Both the position numbers and the translations under genes were made by a program. Source: an uncultured Clostridium sp. (GTDB taxonomy: Bacteria > Bacillota > Clostridia > Christensenellales > CAG-138). From it: 23,431 nt of DNA. The first letter of the stretch is position 1, and each line of letters begins with the position of its first letter. The notes beneath the pieces are model-generated. The model did no database searches. It was not told the DNA's origin and saw only the letters and a program-made list of their open reading frames with translations. The stretch spans positions 1-23,431 of the forward strand of contig UQNF01000027.1 of the NCBI GenBank assembly GCA_900542285.1, read 5' to 3'. This document shows, one piece after another, positions 1-6,769 of this stretch.

Positions 1-34
1 GGACGATGGCCAAGATCTTGGTAATCTTTTTCAT
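1..34 (-). CDS. N-terminal start of a secreted or lipoprotein gene (partial)
   Basis: Only the first 11 codons are inside the window (MKKITKILAIV). The ATG at 34-32 is preceded on the minus strand by a strong ribosome site, GGAGG, about 8 nt upstream, and by a good promoter at 86-114. The lysine-rich start followed by a hydrophobic run is typical of a signal peptide or lipoprotein signal, so an exported product is inferred. The rest of the gene lies off the left edge and the function cannot be told. Confidence 0.6.
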   Translation of the reverse strand, partial: MKKITKILAIV

Positions 35-85
35 TATGTTACCTCCTTAGATTTTTTTGGCTATTCAACCCAATAATGTGTTAAT

Positions 86-114
86 AGTATACATGTTTCG
101 GATGAATCAATCAA
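86..114 (-). promoter_or_regulatory. sigma-A-type promoter for the leftward partial gene
   Basis: On the minus strand there is TTGATT (114-109), a 17-bp spacer and TATACT (91-86). It lies about 50 nt upstream of the ATG at 34. The ruvX promoter at 292-320 faces the other way. The 324-bp gap 35-358 holds these two divergent promoters; nothing else recognisable was seen in it. Confidence 0.55.
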
Positions 115-291
115 TAGGAAAATTCGATTTAGCGCCCCTATTTTTATTATTTTTTGAATCTCCTTATGATTTTCGCAAAAACAAATAGGTCTTTATTCGC
201 GTGACAAATTTATAACGCATTAATCCATTATTTCGCCATATTGCCTTCGGAATGCACCCAACGTTATCCTCGCCTCCTCACAATAACGCTA

Positions 292-320
292 TTGACCGAT
301 CGAACCGATTACGATATAAT
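292..320 (+). promoter_or_regulatory. sigma-A-type promoter for ruvX
   Basis: TTGACC (292-297), 17-bp spacer, perfect TATAAT (315-320). Transcription would begin near 327, about 30 nt before the ruvX ATG at 359, leaving a short leader with an AGGAG ribosome site at 346-350. Confidence 0.7.
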
Positions 321-358
321 CATTACACTGTTAATTATAGGAAGAAGGAGCTTAATTG

Positions 359-790
359 ATGCTTAACACATTCCGTTATTTTGCCATCGACGTGGGCGAT
401 AAGCGAATAGGGCTTGCCGTAAGCGATGCGCTCGGCATCACCGCGCAGGGACTTGAAACGTATAACCGCACCGGGGACACTGCGCGTGACGCCGAATACA
501 TACGCAACTATGCACGCAAATACGCACCGTGCAGGCTCGTTTTCGGGCTTCCCCGAAACATGGATGGAAGCTATGGGCCTGCATGCGACAAGGTCAGGGC
601 GTTTGCCGATGCCGTACTCGAGGGTTGGGACGGCGAGCACGATTTTTATGACGAGAGGCTCTCCACCGTCGTCGCAGAGCGTGCCATGTATGAGGCGGAT
701 TTCAACTGGAAGAAGCGTCGCAAAGTCGTCGATAAGATGGCTGCGCAGGTCATACTCCAAGGCTATCTGGAGCTTCATCCCATCAAATAG
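359..790 (+). CDS. ruvX: Putative pre-16S rRNA nuclease / Holliday junction resolvase-like protein (YqgF/RuvX)
   Basis: A 143-residue protein of the YqgF/RuvX family, an RNase H-like fold implicated in maturing the 5' end of 16S rRNA and historically named a Holliday junction resolvase. Visible family signatures are IDVGDKRIGLAVSD at residues 10-23 with the first acidic residue at D11, FGLPRNMDGS in the middle, the DERLST motif, and a C-terminal DKMAAQVILQGYL helix containing the last acidic residue. Length is normal for the family. The ATG at 359 is preferred over an in-frame TTG at 356 because it lies 8 nt after AGGAG. It is followed after 74 nt by a DUF1292 gene, the same pairing as yrrK-yrzB in Bacillus; the usual upstream UPF0297 gene is not seen here. 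Confidence 0.93.
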   Translation: MLNTFRYFAIDVGDKRIGLAVSDALGITAQGLETYNRTGDTARDAEYIRNYARKYAPCRLVFGLPRNMDGSYGPACDKVRAFADAVLEGWDGEHDFYDERLSTVVAERAMYEADFNWKKRRKVVDKMAAQVILQGYLELHPIK

Positions 791-864
791 CGGAACTGCT
801 TCACAATTAATGTCCAAATAACTTGATTCACCCAAGCGGTGAATACGGAAAGGAAACAACGCAT

Positions 865-1155
865 ATGGATAACGACGAAACCATGTTGGAATGTGAAGAG
901 GTCTCCTTTATCGACGAGAACGGCGATGAGGCACGCTTCCTTCACATCCTCACCTTCAACTACGAGGGCGGCAAATACGGCGCACTTTTGCCCATCGAGC
1001 AGATCGAAGAGGATGAGCCGGAGGTGCTGTTCGTTCGGATAACCCACGACAGCGACGGCGACGCATACATCCCCGTGGACAACGAGGTGCTGCTTGAGGA
1101 GCTGTTTACAGAGTTCTCCGAGCTTATTGACGAAATGGACGAAGACGAGGAATGA
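865..1155 (+). CDS. DUF1292 / UPF0473 family protein (YrzB-like)
   Basis: A small, strongly acidic 96-residue protein matching the DUF1292 pattern: an N-terminal EEVSFIDENGDEARF strand pair, LHILTFNYEGGKYGALLPIE in the middle, and an acidic C-terminal helix ending in DEMDEDEE. Molecular function is unknown; the family usually lies next to ruvX, as it does here. The open frame runs back to a TTG at 823, but the ATG at 865 is better because AGGAAA lies 8 nt before it (851-856) and the protein then begins MDNDET, as family members do. Probably co-transcribed with ruvX. Confidence 0.88.
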   Translation: MDNDETMLECEEVSFIDENGDEARFLHILTFNYEGGKYGALLPIEQIEEDEPEVLFVRITHDSDGDAYIPVDNEVLLEELFTEFSELIDEMDEDEE

Positions 1156-1181
1156 CCCATTCCTTCCTATTATAATGTCTT

Positions 1182-1787
1182 ATGAGTGTTATTGAACTGC
1201 TTTTGACTGCCGCCGCCCTATCCATGGACGCAATGGCGGTCTCCGTCTCCTCATCCCTATCCGCCAAAAAGGTGAGCATCCGCAACGCACTGCTGATGGC
1301 GCTTTTCTTCGGAGTGTTTCAGGCTGCCATGCCGTTTATCGGCTACTATATCATTCCGCTCCTGACAGCGGTATTCGGCAGCGGCGTGGAGAACTTCGTC
1401 ACAAGATTCGATCATTGGATAGCCTTTATCCTGCTCGCTTTCATCGGCGGCAAGATGATAGTCGAAGCCATTCGCAATCAGCCCGAGGAGGAGCATGCCG
1501 ACCCGTTCGCAATCGGCTCCCTTCTGGTGATGGCGATAGCGACGAGCATCGATGCGCTTGCGACCGGAATAGTCTTCCGCGGCTTTGAGATGACCGGCGG
1601 AGAGCTGCTCTTTGCCTTCAGCTCCATAGGCGTCGTCACCTTCCTGCTGTCCTTCCTCGGCGCAATGCTCGGTAAGCGTGTCGGCAAGGCCGTCGGAGAA
1701 AAGTTCCAAAGGTGGACGGTGCTCGCAGGCGGAGTCGTTCTGGTCGGCATCGGCCTCAAGATACTGTTAGAGCATCTGCTGGGTTAG
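1182..1787 (+). CDS. mntP: Manganese efflux pump MntP
   Basis: A 201-residue inner-membrane protein of the MntP/YebN (DUF204) family, which exports Mn2+ and protects against manganese excess. Six hydrophobic segments are visible, arranged as two three-helix repeats. Each repeat carries the family acidic motif: LSMDAMAVS around D16 and TSIDALATG in the second half. HWIAFILLAFIGGKMI matches the conserved third helix. The N-terminus aligns with family members from the first Met, so the ATG at 1182 is secure. It starts 26 nt after the DUF1292 stop and has no visible Shine-Dalgarno sequence; a TATAAT hexamer ends only 5 nt before the ATG. The Mn-sensing yybP-ykoY riboswitch, common before mntP genes, would not fit in this gap. 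Confidence 0.92.
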   Translation: MSVIELLLTAAALSMDAMAVSVSSSLSAKKVSIRNALLMALFFGVFQAAMPFIGYYIIPLLTAVFGSGVENFVTRFDHWIAFILLAFIGGKMIVEAIRNQPEEEHADPFAIGSLLVMAIATSIDALATGIVFRGFEMTGGELLFAFSSIGVVTFLLSFLGAMLGKRVGKAVGEKFQRWTVLAGGVVLVGIGLKILLEHLLG

Positions 1788-1826
1788 TTCATTAATTATT
1801 GCAATATCCTCATTCATTTGTTTTCG

Positions 1827-1880
1827 GCGTCCGTACGGCATTTGTTTTTCCTCCGTGCGGGCGCTGTTTTGTGTTCTTTA
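1827..1880 (+). terminator. Intrinsic terminator after mntP
   Basis: A 12-bp stem pairs 1827-1838 (GCGTCCGTACGG) with 1853-1864 (CCGTGCGGGCGC), including two G-U pairs, around a 14-nt loop. A T-rich run (TGTTTTGTGTTCTTT) follows. It closes the ruvX-DUF1292-mntP unit about 40 nt after the mntP stop. The rest of the gap 1788-2235 holds the rho promoter and leader. An 84-codon open frame at 1818-2072 overlaps both and is not credible. Confidence 0.75.
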
Positions 1881-2013
1881 TTAATTGTTTCACATTATTA
1901 TCATATTTTTCACATTTTTGACTTGTTTTGCATGATTTTGGCCTTTTTCATATGTTTTACTCGCTTGAAACAGAAAAAGCTGAAACATTGGTCCGAGATT
2001 GTGAAAAAAGTTC

Positions 2014-2042
2014 TTGACAAGTGTTTTCGCCGGTATTATAAT
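2014..2042 (+). promoter_or_regulatory. Consensus sigma-A promoter for rho
   Basis: TTGACA (2014-2019), a 17-bp spacer and TATAAT (2037-2042): both hexamers and the spacing are ideal. Transcription would start near 2049, giving a leader of about 187 nt before the rho ATG at 2236. Such a strong promoter with a long AT-rich leader fits a gene controlled after initiation; rho autoregulation through its leader is known in other bacteria, but no specific element was recognised here. Confidence 0.85.
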
Positions 2043-2235
2043 GACACTAGTGCATTGATAACGGTTTCGTAAAATGCTTTGTTAACGGTACATTTACTTT
2101 TGTGATCTCTGCCTGTGCTTTAAGAGTTGTAAATTCTTATAGCTATATGTGTTTTATTCGAAACGATCTTTAAGAATAAACTATCCGTTAATTCATTCTC
2201 ATATATTATTTTGTAATCTATATCAGGAGATGTTT

Positions 2236-4098
2236 ATGACCAGAGAGCAGCTTTTTGCAAAGAGTTTGGAGAGCTTGAGGGAAATGGCAAAGGCTCAGGG
2301 CATTAAGTCCATTACGAAGTACAGAAAGGCCGAGCTTATCGACCTGATACTCGCCGGAAGCGCATCCGAACAGCCTGCCGCCACGATCACACCCGGTACT
2401 ATCGACACCTCAAAGCAGCCCCAGCAGAATCAGACGCCCATTGTATCCGACGAACCTGCCGCCGGCGTCCGTCAGAGCACGCAGCAGCCGCAGAGCTCAT
2501 CCATGCCTCCGCAGGCAGAGCTTCGGGGCGGTTATTCGCTTGGCTATTCCGCGCGTCAGCAGCAGCCGAACTATCAGCAGCAGTCCGGCTATCAGCAGAA
2601 GAATACTCCGCGCAGGAACGATTATTCCGCCAACAGGGGCGCGCGCAATCCGCAGCAGCGTCAAAACTACGGCCGTGACAGCTATCAGCAGGACTACCGT
2701 CAACAGGGCTACCAACAGGATTACCGTCAGCAGGGCGGCTATCAGCAGGACTACCGCCAGCAGGGCGGCTATCAGCAGGATTACCGCCAGCAGGGCTATC
2801 AGCAGGATTACCGTCAGCAGGGCTATCAGCAGCCCCGTCCCGGCAAGACCGACGTTCCCTATTATAACGAAACGTACGGCACCAGCAATCCTGCCGTCCC
2901 GGAGATGATAGAAGCCGGCGAGTGCTTCGATGTCGAGGGTGTCCTCGATCTCGTTGTCGACGATGATAACGGCTATGGCTTCCTCAGGATTAAGAGCTAT
3001 TATAACAGCCCCGACGATATCTACGTTTCCAATTCCCAGGTCAGAAGGTTCCGCCTGCGCACCGGCGACTATGTGACCGGCAAAGCGAGGCCCTCAAACG
3101 ACAGCGGTAAATTCGCCGCTATGATGTACATCACCTCCATCAACGGCGTTCCGCCCGAGGAGCTTTCCTCCGTCAAGCGTTTTGAAGAGCTTACGCCTGT
3201 TTTTCCCGATTCAAGGCTCACCCTTGAGGGCAGCTCCGGCGACAGCAACCTTGCTATAAGGCTCATCGACCTGCTTGCGCCCATCGGCAAGGGCCAGCGC
3301 GGAATGATAGTTTCCCAGCCCAAGGCAGGTAAAACCACCCTTCTGAAGGCTATTGCGCACGGCATCGAGGCCAACTATCCGGATATACACCTCATCGTTC
3401 TCCTTATCGACGAGAGGCCCGAGGAGGTCACGGACATGCAGCGCTCCATCAAGAGCGAAGTTGTCTACTCCACCTTCGATGAACTGCCCGAGCACCACAC
3501 CAAGGTCGCGGAGCTTGTACACGGCAGGGCCATGCGCCTTGTTGAAAGCGGCAAGGACGTCGTTGTGCTTATGGACTCCATCACAAGGCTTACACGCGCC
3601 TACAACCTCACCATGAACCCCACCGGAAGGACCCTTTCCGGCGGCATGGATCCGGGAGCGCTCCATAAGCCCAAGCGTTTCTTCGGCTCCGCAAGGAATA
3701 TCGAGGGCGGCGGAAGCCTCACCGTTATCGCCACCGCGCTTATTGAGACCGGCTCCAGGATGGACGATATGGTTTATGAGGAATTCAAGGGTACCGGCAA
3801 TATGGAGATACACCTTGACAGGAAGCTGTCCGAAAAGCGTATCTTCCCGGCGATAGACATCTACAAGTCCGGCACGCGCAGGGACGATCTGCTGCTCAGC
3901 GATGACGAAAGGGAGTGCTCCAACTCTATCCGCCGTATGCTCTCGAGCGGCAACACCGCCGAGGTTACCGAGCAGGTCATCAGCATGCTCGATAAGTCCG
4001 CCACCAATGCCGAATTTATGGCAAAATTCCGCGCCTATATCGGAGCCTATGAGAAGGCAGGCTTCGTCCCGGCAGGCGGCAAGGGCCTTACGCGATGA
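2236..4098 (+). CDS. rho: Transcription termination factor Rho with Q/Y/G-rich insertion
   Basis: A 620-residue hexameric RNA-dependent ATPase that ends transcription. Domains in order: N-terminal SAP-like helical domain (about 1-45); a low-complexity insertion rich in Gln, Tyr, Gly, Arg and Asn (about 46-215); the cold-shock-type RNA-binding domain with GYGFLR and YVSNSQVRRFRLRTGDYV; and the RecA-like ATPase with Walker A PKAGKTTLL (362-370, K366) and Walker B VVVLMDS (D447). The C-terminal R-loop region is complete. Common Rho proteins are near 420 residues, so the insertion accounts for the excess. AGGAG at 2225-2229 lies 6 nt before the ATG at 2236; an in-frame ATG at 2230 is too close. 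Monocistronic between its own promoter and hairpins at 4168-4298. Confidence 0.95.
   Translation: MTREQLFAKSLESLREMAKAQGIKSITKYRKAELIDLILAGSASEQPAATITPGTIDTSKQPQQNQTPIVSDEPAAGVRQSTQQPQSSSMPPQAELRGGYSLGYSARQQQPNYQQQSGYQQKNTPRRNDYSANRGARNPQQRQNYGRDSYQQDYRQQGYQQDYRQQGGYQQDYRQQGGYQQDYRQQGYQQDYRQQGYQQPRPGKTDVPYYNETYGTSNPAVPEMIEAGECFDVEGVLDLVVDDDNGYGFLRIKSYYNSPDDIYVSNSQVRRFRLRTGDYVTGKARPSNDSGKFAAMMYITSINGVPPEELSSVKRFEELTPVFPDSRLTLEGSSGDSNLAIRLIDLLAPIGKGQRGMIVSQPKAGKTTLLKAIAHGIEANYPDIHLIVLLIDERPEEVTDMQRSIKSEVVYSTFDELPEHHTKVAELVHGRAMRLVESGKDVVVLMDSITRLTRAYNLTMNPTGRTLSGGMDPGALHKPKRFFGSARNIEGGGSLTVIATALIETGSRMDDMVYEEFKGTGNMEIHLDRKLSEKRIFPAIDIYKSGTRRDDLLLSDDERECSNSIRRMLSSGNTAEVTEQVISMLDKSATNAEFMAKFRAYIGAYEKAGFVPAGGKGLTR
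2683..2832 (+). repeat. 27-30 bp in-frame tandem repeats encoding YQQDYRQQG(G) in rho
   Basis: Five consecutive copies of YQQDYRQQG, two of them with an extra Gly, plus a partial sixth (YQQ) cover Rho residues 150-199. The DNA copies are near-identical, with mainly synonymous changes (GAC/GAT, CGT/CGC). This suggests spread by slippage or unequal recombination under selection for the encoded peptide. The array lies inside the low-complexity insertion and leaves the RNA-binding and ATPase domains untouched. Confidence 0.9.
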
Positions 4099-4167
4099 GC
4101 GTTCGGAATACGGCGGCATATCGGAATACATTCAAAAGGCGTGGCATTCGTTATCTGCTTTTGACTT

Positions 4168-4210
4168 AAGGGGATAGCCGCAAAACGGCCAATGGGATGT
4201 AATCCTTTTT
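4168..4210 (+). terminator. Possible terminator after rho
   Basis: An outer stem AAGGGGAT (4168-4175) can pair with ATCC plus the T5 tract (4202-4210) using two G-U pairs. It encloses an inner hairpin GCCG-CAAAA-CGGC (4177-4189). The T run directly after the stem supports termination, but the outer stem is imperfect. A second hairpin follows at 4225-4258. Confidence 0.4.
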
Positions 4211-4268
4211 GGGGATTTAGTTACATAAAACGCTCCGGACACAAAGTGCGGCGTTTATAAGACAGTTT

Positions 4269-4298
4269 CAGTCTCGGCAGTAATGTCTGCCGGGACTG
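4269..4298 (+). terminator. 12-bp hairpin between rho and the HIT gene
   Basis: CAGTCTCGGCAG (4269-4280) pairs over its full length, with one T-G pair, to CTGCCGGGACTG (4287-4298) around a 6-nt loop. The downstream run is only moderately T-rich (TTATTG), so it may be a terminator or a barrier protecting the next unit from rho read-through. It ends 3 nt before the -35 box of the HIT promoter. Confidence 0.45.
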
Positions 4299-4301
4299 TT
4301 A

Positions 4302-4330
4302 TTGCATATATTGTAGTCGTATGATATGAT
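4302..4330 (+). promoter_or_regulatory. sigma-A-type promoter for the HIT-domain gene
   Basis: TTGCAT (4302-4307), a 17-bp spacer and TATGAT (4325-4330), about 35 nt before the start codon. The gene therefore appears to bring its own promoter rather than depend on rho transcription. Confidence 0.55.
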
Positions 4331-4340
4331 GAGACAGAGC

Positions 4341-4352
4341 GATAAATCGGAA
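4341..4352 (+). repeat. Left copy of a 12-bp inverted repeat flanking the HIT gene
   Basis: GATAAATCGGAA here is the exact reverse complement of TTCCGATTTATC at 4826-4837. The pair brackets the AT-rich HIT gene with 13 nt on the left and 1 nt on the right. No transposase or integrase is present, so this is a possible cassette boundary rather than a proven element. Confidence 0.6.
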
Positions 4353-4365
4353 TTTGGAGGTGTGA

Positions 4366-4824
4366 ATGATGAGCATGTGCGAATGGTGTGATTATAAAGA
4401 ATACGAATGGCTACTGCATAAATCATTATATTGGTCTGTTTACTTAGCAGATGTACAGGATTATGTAGGCAGATGTATTTTGGTGTTGAATAGACATTGT
4501 GGAAGTCTTTCAGAACTGGATATTTCTGAATGGATTGAATTGAAAACAATTATAGATAGATTAGAATATATCTACAAGGACATATTGGGAGCTGAATTAA
4601 GTAATTGGAGTTGTTTATTGAATAACTTTTATAAAGAAGCAACACCAAATCCTCATTTGCATTTGCATGTGAGACCGCGATATAAAAATGCAATATTAAT
4701 TAACAATCACTCATACATAGATACCGAATTTGCTCATCACTATGCTCTAAAAAAAGAGGTTCTATTACTTGATGATGATAAACAAACCTTGTATGCACTA
4801 ATGAAGAAACATTTTATTCTATAA
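4366..4824 (+). CDS. HIT (histidine triad) domain protein
   Basis: A 152-residue protein with the histidine-triad signature PNPHLHLHVRPR at residues 94-105 (H97, H99, H101). This is the catalytic motif of HIT nucleotide hydrolases and transferases acting on dinucleoside polyphosphates or nucleoside phosphoramidates. An N-terminal C-x2-C pair (C5, C8) resembles the zinc-binding start of many HIT proteins. The real substrate cannot be told. GGAGG at 4356-4360 lies 5 nt before the ATG at 4366 and 8 nt before a second ATG at 4369; either could be used. The gene is visibly much more AT-rich than its neighbours, with many AAT, TTA and ATA codons, has its own promoter and is bracketed by a 12-bp inverted repeat. 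This suggests recent acquisition. The downstream gene is convergent. Confidence 0.75.
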   Translation: MMSMCEWCDYKEYEWLLHKSLYWSVYLADVQDYVGRCILVLNRHCGSLSELDISEWIELKTIIDRLEYIYKDILGAELSNWSCLLNNFYKEATPNPHLHLHVRPRYKNAILINNHSYIDTEFAHHYALKKEVLLLDDDKQTLYALMKKHFIL

Positions 4825-4825
4825 C

Positions 4826-4849
4826 TTCCGATTTATCTAACCGATAAAT
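4826..4849 (+). repeat. Right inverted-repeat copy plus a small hairpin between convergent genes
   Basis: TTCCGATTTATC (4826-4837) mirrors 4341-4352. The same segment also forms a local 7-bp hairpin, ATTTATC (4831-4837) with GATAAAT (4843-4849) and loop TAACC. It lies between the stops of the HIT gene (+) and the GNAT gene (-) and could act as a weak two-way terminator, though no T tract follows. Confidence 0.5.
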
Positions 4850-4857
4850 GGCGCAAT

Positions 4858-5412
4858 TCACTTTCCTTCCAGTTCCAGCCTCATATCGACCAGCTCCTGA
4901 TAGCCGGACAGACGCGACTTAAAGCCCATTGGGTTCCTGCCGAACTCGACAAAGCCGACGCTTTCATACAAGGCAACAGCCCTTTCGTTTTCCGCGACCA
5001 CGCTCAATTCCAGCTGCGCATAGCCTGCTGCTTTTGCGCACTCGATGCACGCCTCCGTCAACGCTCTTCCAATGCCCAGTCCCCAATAGTCTTTCAATAC
5101 GCTTACTCCGAATTCGGCGCGATGGCGCAGCTTGTATTTGCCGCCCAAGGCGCTGATGCCGGCAGTGGCGGCGGTCACGCCGTCAACCACGGCGATTATC
5201 TCGATCTCTTTTTCGCTTTCGGCCTTTTTACGGAGGAACATTCCCTCCCGGGCCTCGTCAAAGCTGTTCTCGTCCGGGTAAGTCAGCAGATAATCGGTTT
5301 CGGCGTGAGCCAAGTTAAAGCAGTCGATCACGGCCCTTGCGTCGCTTTCGTCCGCATATCTCAGGCAGCATTCCCTGCCGTCTCTGAGCGTTATCATTTT
5401 AGTATACTTCAT
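4858..5412 (-). CDS. GNAT-family N-acetyltransferase
   Basis: A 184-residue GCN5-related acetyltransferase that moves an acetyl group from acetyl-CoA to an amine; the substrate is unknown. Motif A, the acetyl-CoA pyrophosphate loop, is visible as VLKDYWGLGIGRALTEA (105-121). Motif B follows as LELSVVAENERAVALYESVGF (134-154), the usual N-x-x-A-x-x-L-Y-x-x-x-G-F pattern. The start is fixed by TAGGAGG 8 nt before the ATG. It is the last gene of the leftward prs-rarA-GNAT set, 50 nt after rarA; no separate promoter was seen in that gap. The annotation stops at the family because GNAT substrate choice is not readable from the sequence. Confidence 0.88.
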   Translation of the reverse strand: MKYTKMITLRDGRECCLRYADESDARAVIDCFNLAHAETDYLLTYPDENSFDEAREGMFLRKKAESEKEIEIIAVVDGVTAATAGISALGGKYKLRHRAEFGVSVLKDYWGLGIGRALTEACIECAKAAGYAQLELSVVAENERAVALYESVGFVEFGRNPMGFKSRLSGYQELVDMRLELEGK

Positions 5413-5462
5413 CGATAGAGCCTCCTAAATTATGTGTGGTGCTGTCAAGCTTTAGGGCATTT

Positions 5463-6767
5463 TCAGCCGTCATGCTTCCTTGCGTCGTGCTTTGCCTTTA
5501 TCCTGCCCTCCGTACCGAGCGAGCCCGGCACATAGTATTCCCTGCCCTTGCAGGATGGGGGCATGTACTCCTGCTCCACCTCGTGATTGGGGTAATCGTG
5601 AGGGTATTTATAGCCGACCCCATGTCCGAGCTTGGCTGCGCCCCGATAGGAGGTGTCTCGAAGATGGATCGGGACGGGTTCATCGACCGTCCTTTCGGCG
5701 TCGGCAAATGCCGAATCGACAGCCATGACGATGGAATTGGATTTCGGGCTTTCGCAGACAAAGACTATCGCCTGGGCGATGCTGAGCCTTGCCTCCGGCA
5801 TTCCGATAAGCTCCAGCGACTGCGCCGCCGCCACCGCCTGCTGCATTGCAGTGGGGTTCGCCATGCCCACGTCCTCCGAGGCATGGGCGATTATCCTGCG
5901 GCAGATTATCCTTGGGTCAAGCCCGGCATAGATGAGCCGCGCAAACCATGCAAGCGCCGCATTGCTGTCCCCTCCGCGAAGGGACTTGCAGAATGCGGAG
6001 AGCATATCGTACATCTGCTGTTCATCGCATTTTATGACTTTTTGCTGTATGGATTCCGCTGCTATCTCGGCAGTGATATGCACCCTGCCGCATTCCGGAG
6101 CGGTGGTTCTGACGGCAAGCTCCAGTGCGTTGAGCGCCGCCCTAACATCGCCATTCGCGACGCGTGCGATATGCCGCATCGCCTCGTCATCAACGATGGG
6201 CGAATACATCCCGAGGCCCTTTTCCGAATCCTCCAGCGCGCGGTTCATGGCAATTATCAGCTCGTCCTCATGCAGGGGGTAGAACTGAAACAGACGGCAG
6301 CGTGAGACTATTGCGCTCGTCATGCTTATCATCGGGTTTTCGGTGGTCGAGCCGATGAACTTTATCGTGCCGCTCTCGAGCGCAGGAAGTATGGAGTCGG
6401 ACTGGGTCTTGCTCCAGCGGTGGCACTCATCGAGCAGCAGGAAGGTCTCCCTGCCATAGACAGAACGCCTGCGCTCCGCCTCCGCAATGACCTCACGCAC
6501 CTCCTTGACGCCGCTGGTCACTGCGTTCAGCTTGACGAATTCGGAGTTGGTGGTATGGGCGATTATGCTTGCGAGCGTCGTCTTGCCGCAGCCCGGAGGT
6601 CCCCAGAATATGGTGCTTTGCAGCGTATCGGTCTCTATCGCGCGCCTAAGCAAACACCCCCGCCCCACTATATGCGCCTGCCCGATGAAATCATCGAGCG
6701 AGGTCGGACGCATACGGTCGGCAAGGGGTGCGCTATTCATATTAGACCGGGAAAAGAGGTCTTCCAT
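5463..6767 (-). CDS. rarA: Replication-associated recombination protein A (RarA/MgsA, AAA+ ATPase)
   Basis: A 434-residue AAA+ ATPase of the RarA/Mgs1/WRNIP1 family, a clamp-loader-like factor acting at stalled replication forks. Visible parts are the N-terminal PLADRMRPTSLDDFIGQ, Walker A GPPGCGKT (56-63), Walker B LLLDE (110-114), sensor 1 GSTTENP with the following SRCRLFQF, and sensor 2 around GDVRAALNALE. The C-terminal MgsA-type oligomerisation region includes RRIIAHASEDVGMANP and ends in HDYPNHEVEQEYMPP, as in family members. Length is typical. The ATG at 6767 lies only 2 nt after the prs stop with no clear ribosome site of its own, so translation is probably coupled to prs. The segment HRWSK replaces the common HRFNK after Walker B, a mild change. 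Confidence 0.95.
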   Translation of the reverse strand: MEDLFSRSNMNSAPLADRMRPTSLDDFIGQAHIVGRGCLLRRAIETDTLQSTIFWGPPGCGKTTLASIIAHTTNSEFVKLNAVTSGVKEVREVIAEAERRRSVYGRETFLLLDECHRWSKTQSDSILPALESGTIKFIGSTTENPMISMTSAIVSRCRLFQFYPLHEDELIIAMNRALEDSEKGLGMYSPIVDDEAMRHIARVANGDVRAALNALELAVRTTAPECGRVHITAEIAAESIQQKVIKCDEQQMYDMLSAFCKSLRGGDSNAALAWFARLIYAGLDPRIICRRIIAHASEDVGMANPTAMQQAVAAAQSLELIGMPEARLSIAQAIVFVCESPKSNSIVMAVDSAFADAERTVDEPVPIHLRDTSYRGAAKLGHGVGYKYPHDYPNHEVEQEYMPPSCKGREYYVPGSLGTEGRIKAKHDARKHDG

Positions 6768-6769
6768 TC

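Noticed and set aside
1818..2072. An 84-codon open frame between mntP and rho
   Set aside because: It covers the mntP terminator and the rho promoter, has no good ribosome site, and its translation looks like random AT-rich sequence.
2683..2832. A CRISPR-like array, suggested by regular repeats of about 30 bp
   Set aside because: The repeats are contiguous, in frame and encode a Gln/Tyr-rich stretch inside rho; there are no spacers.
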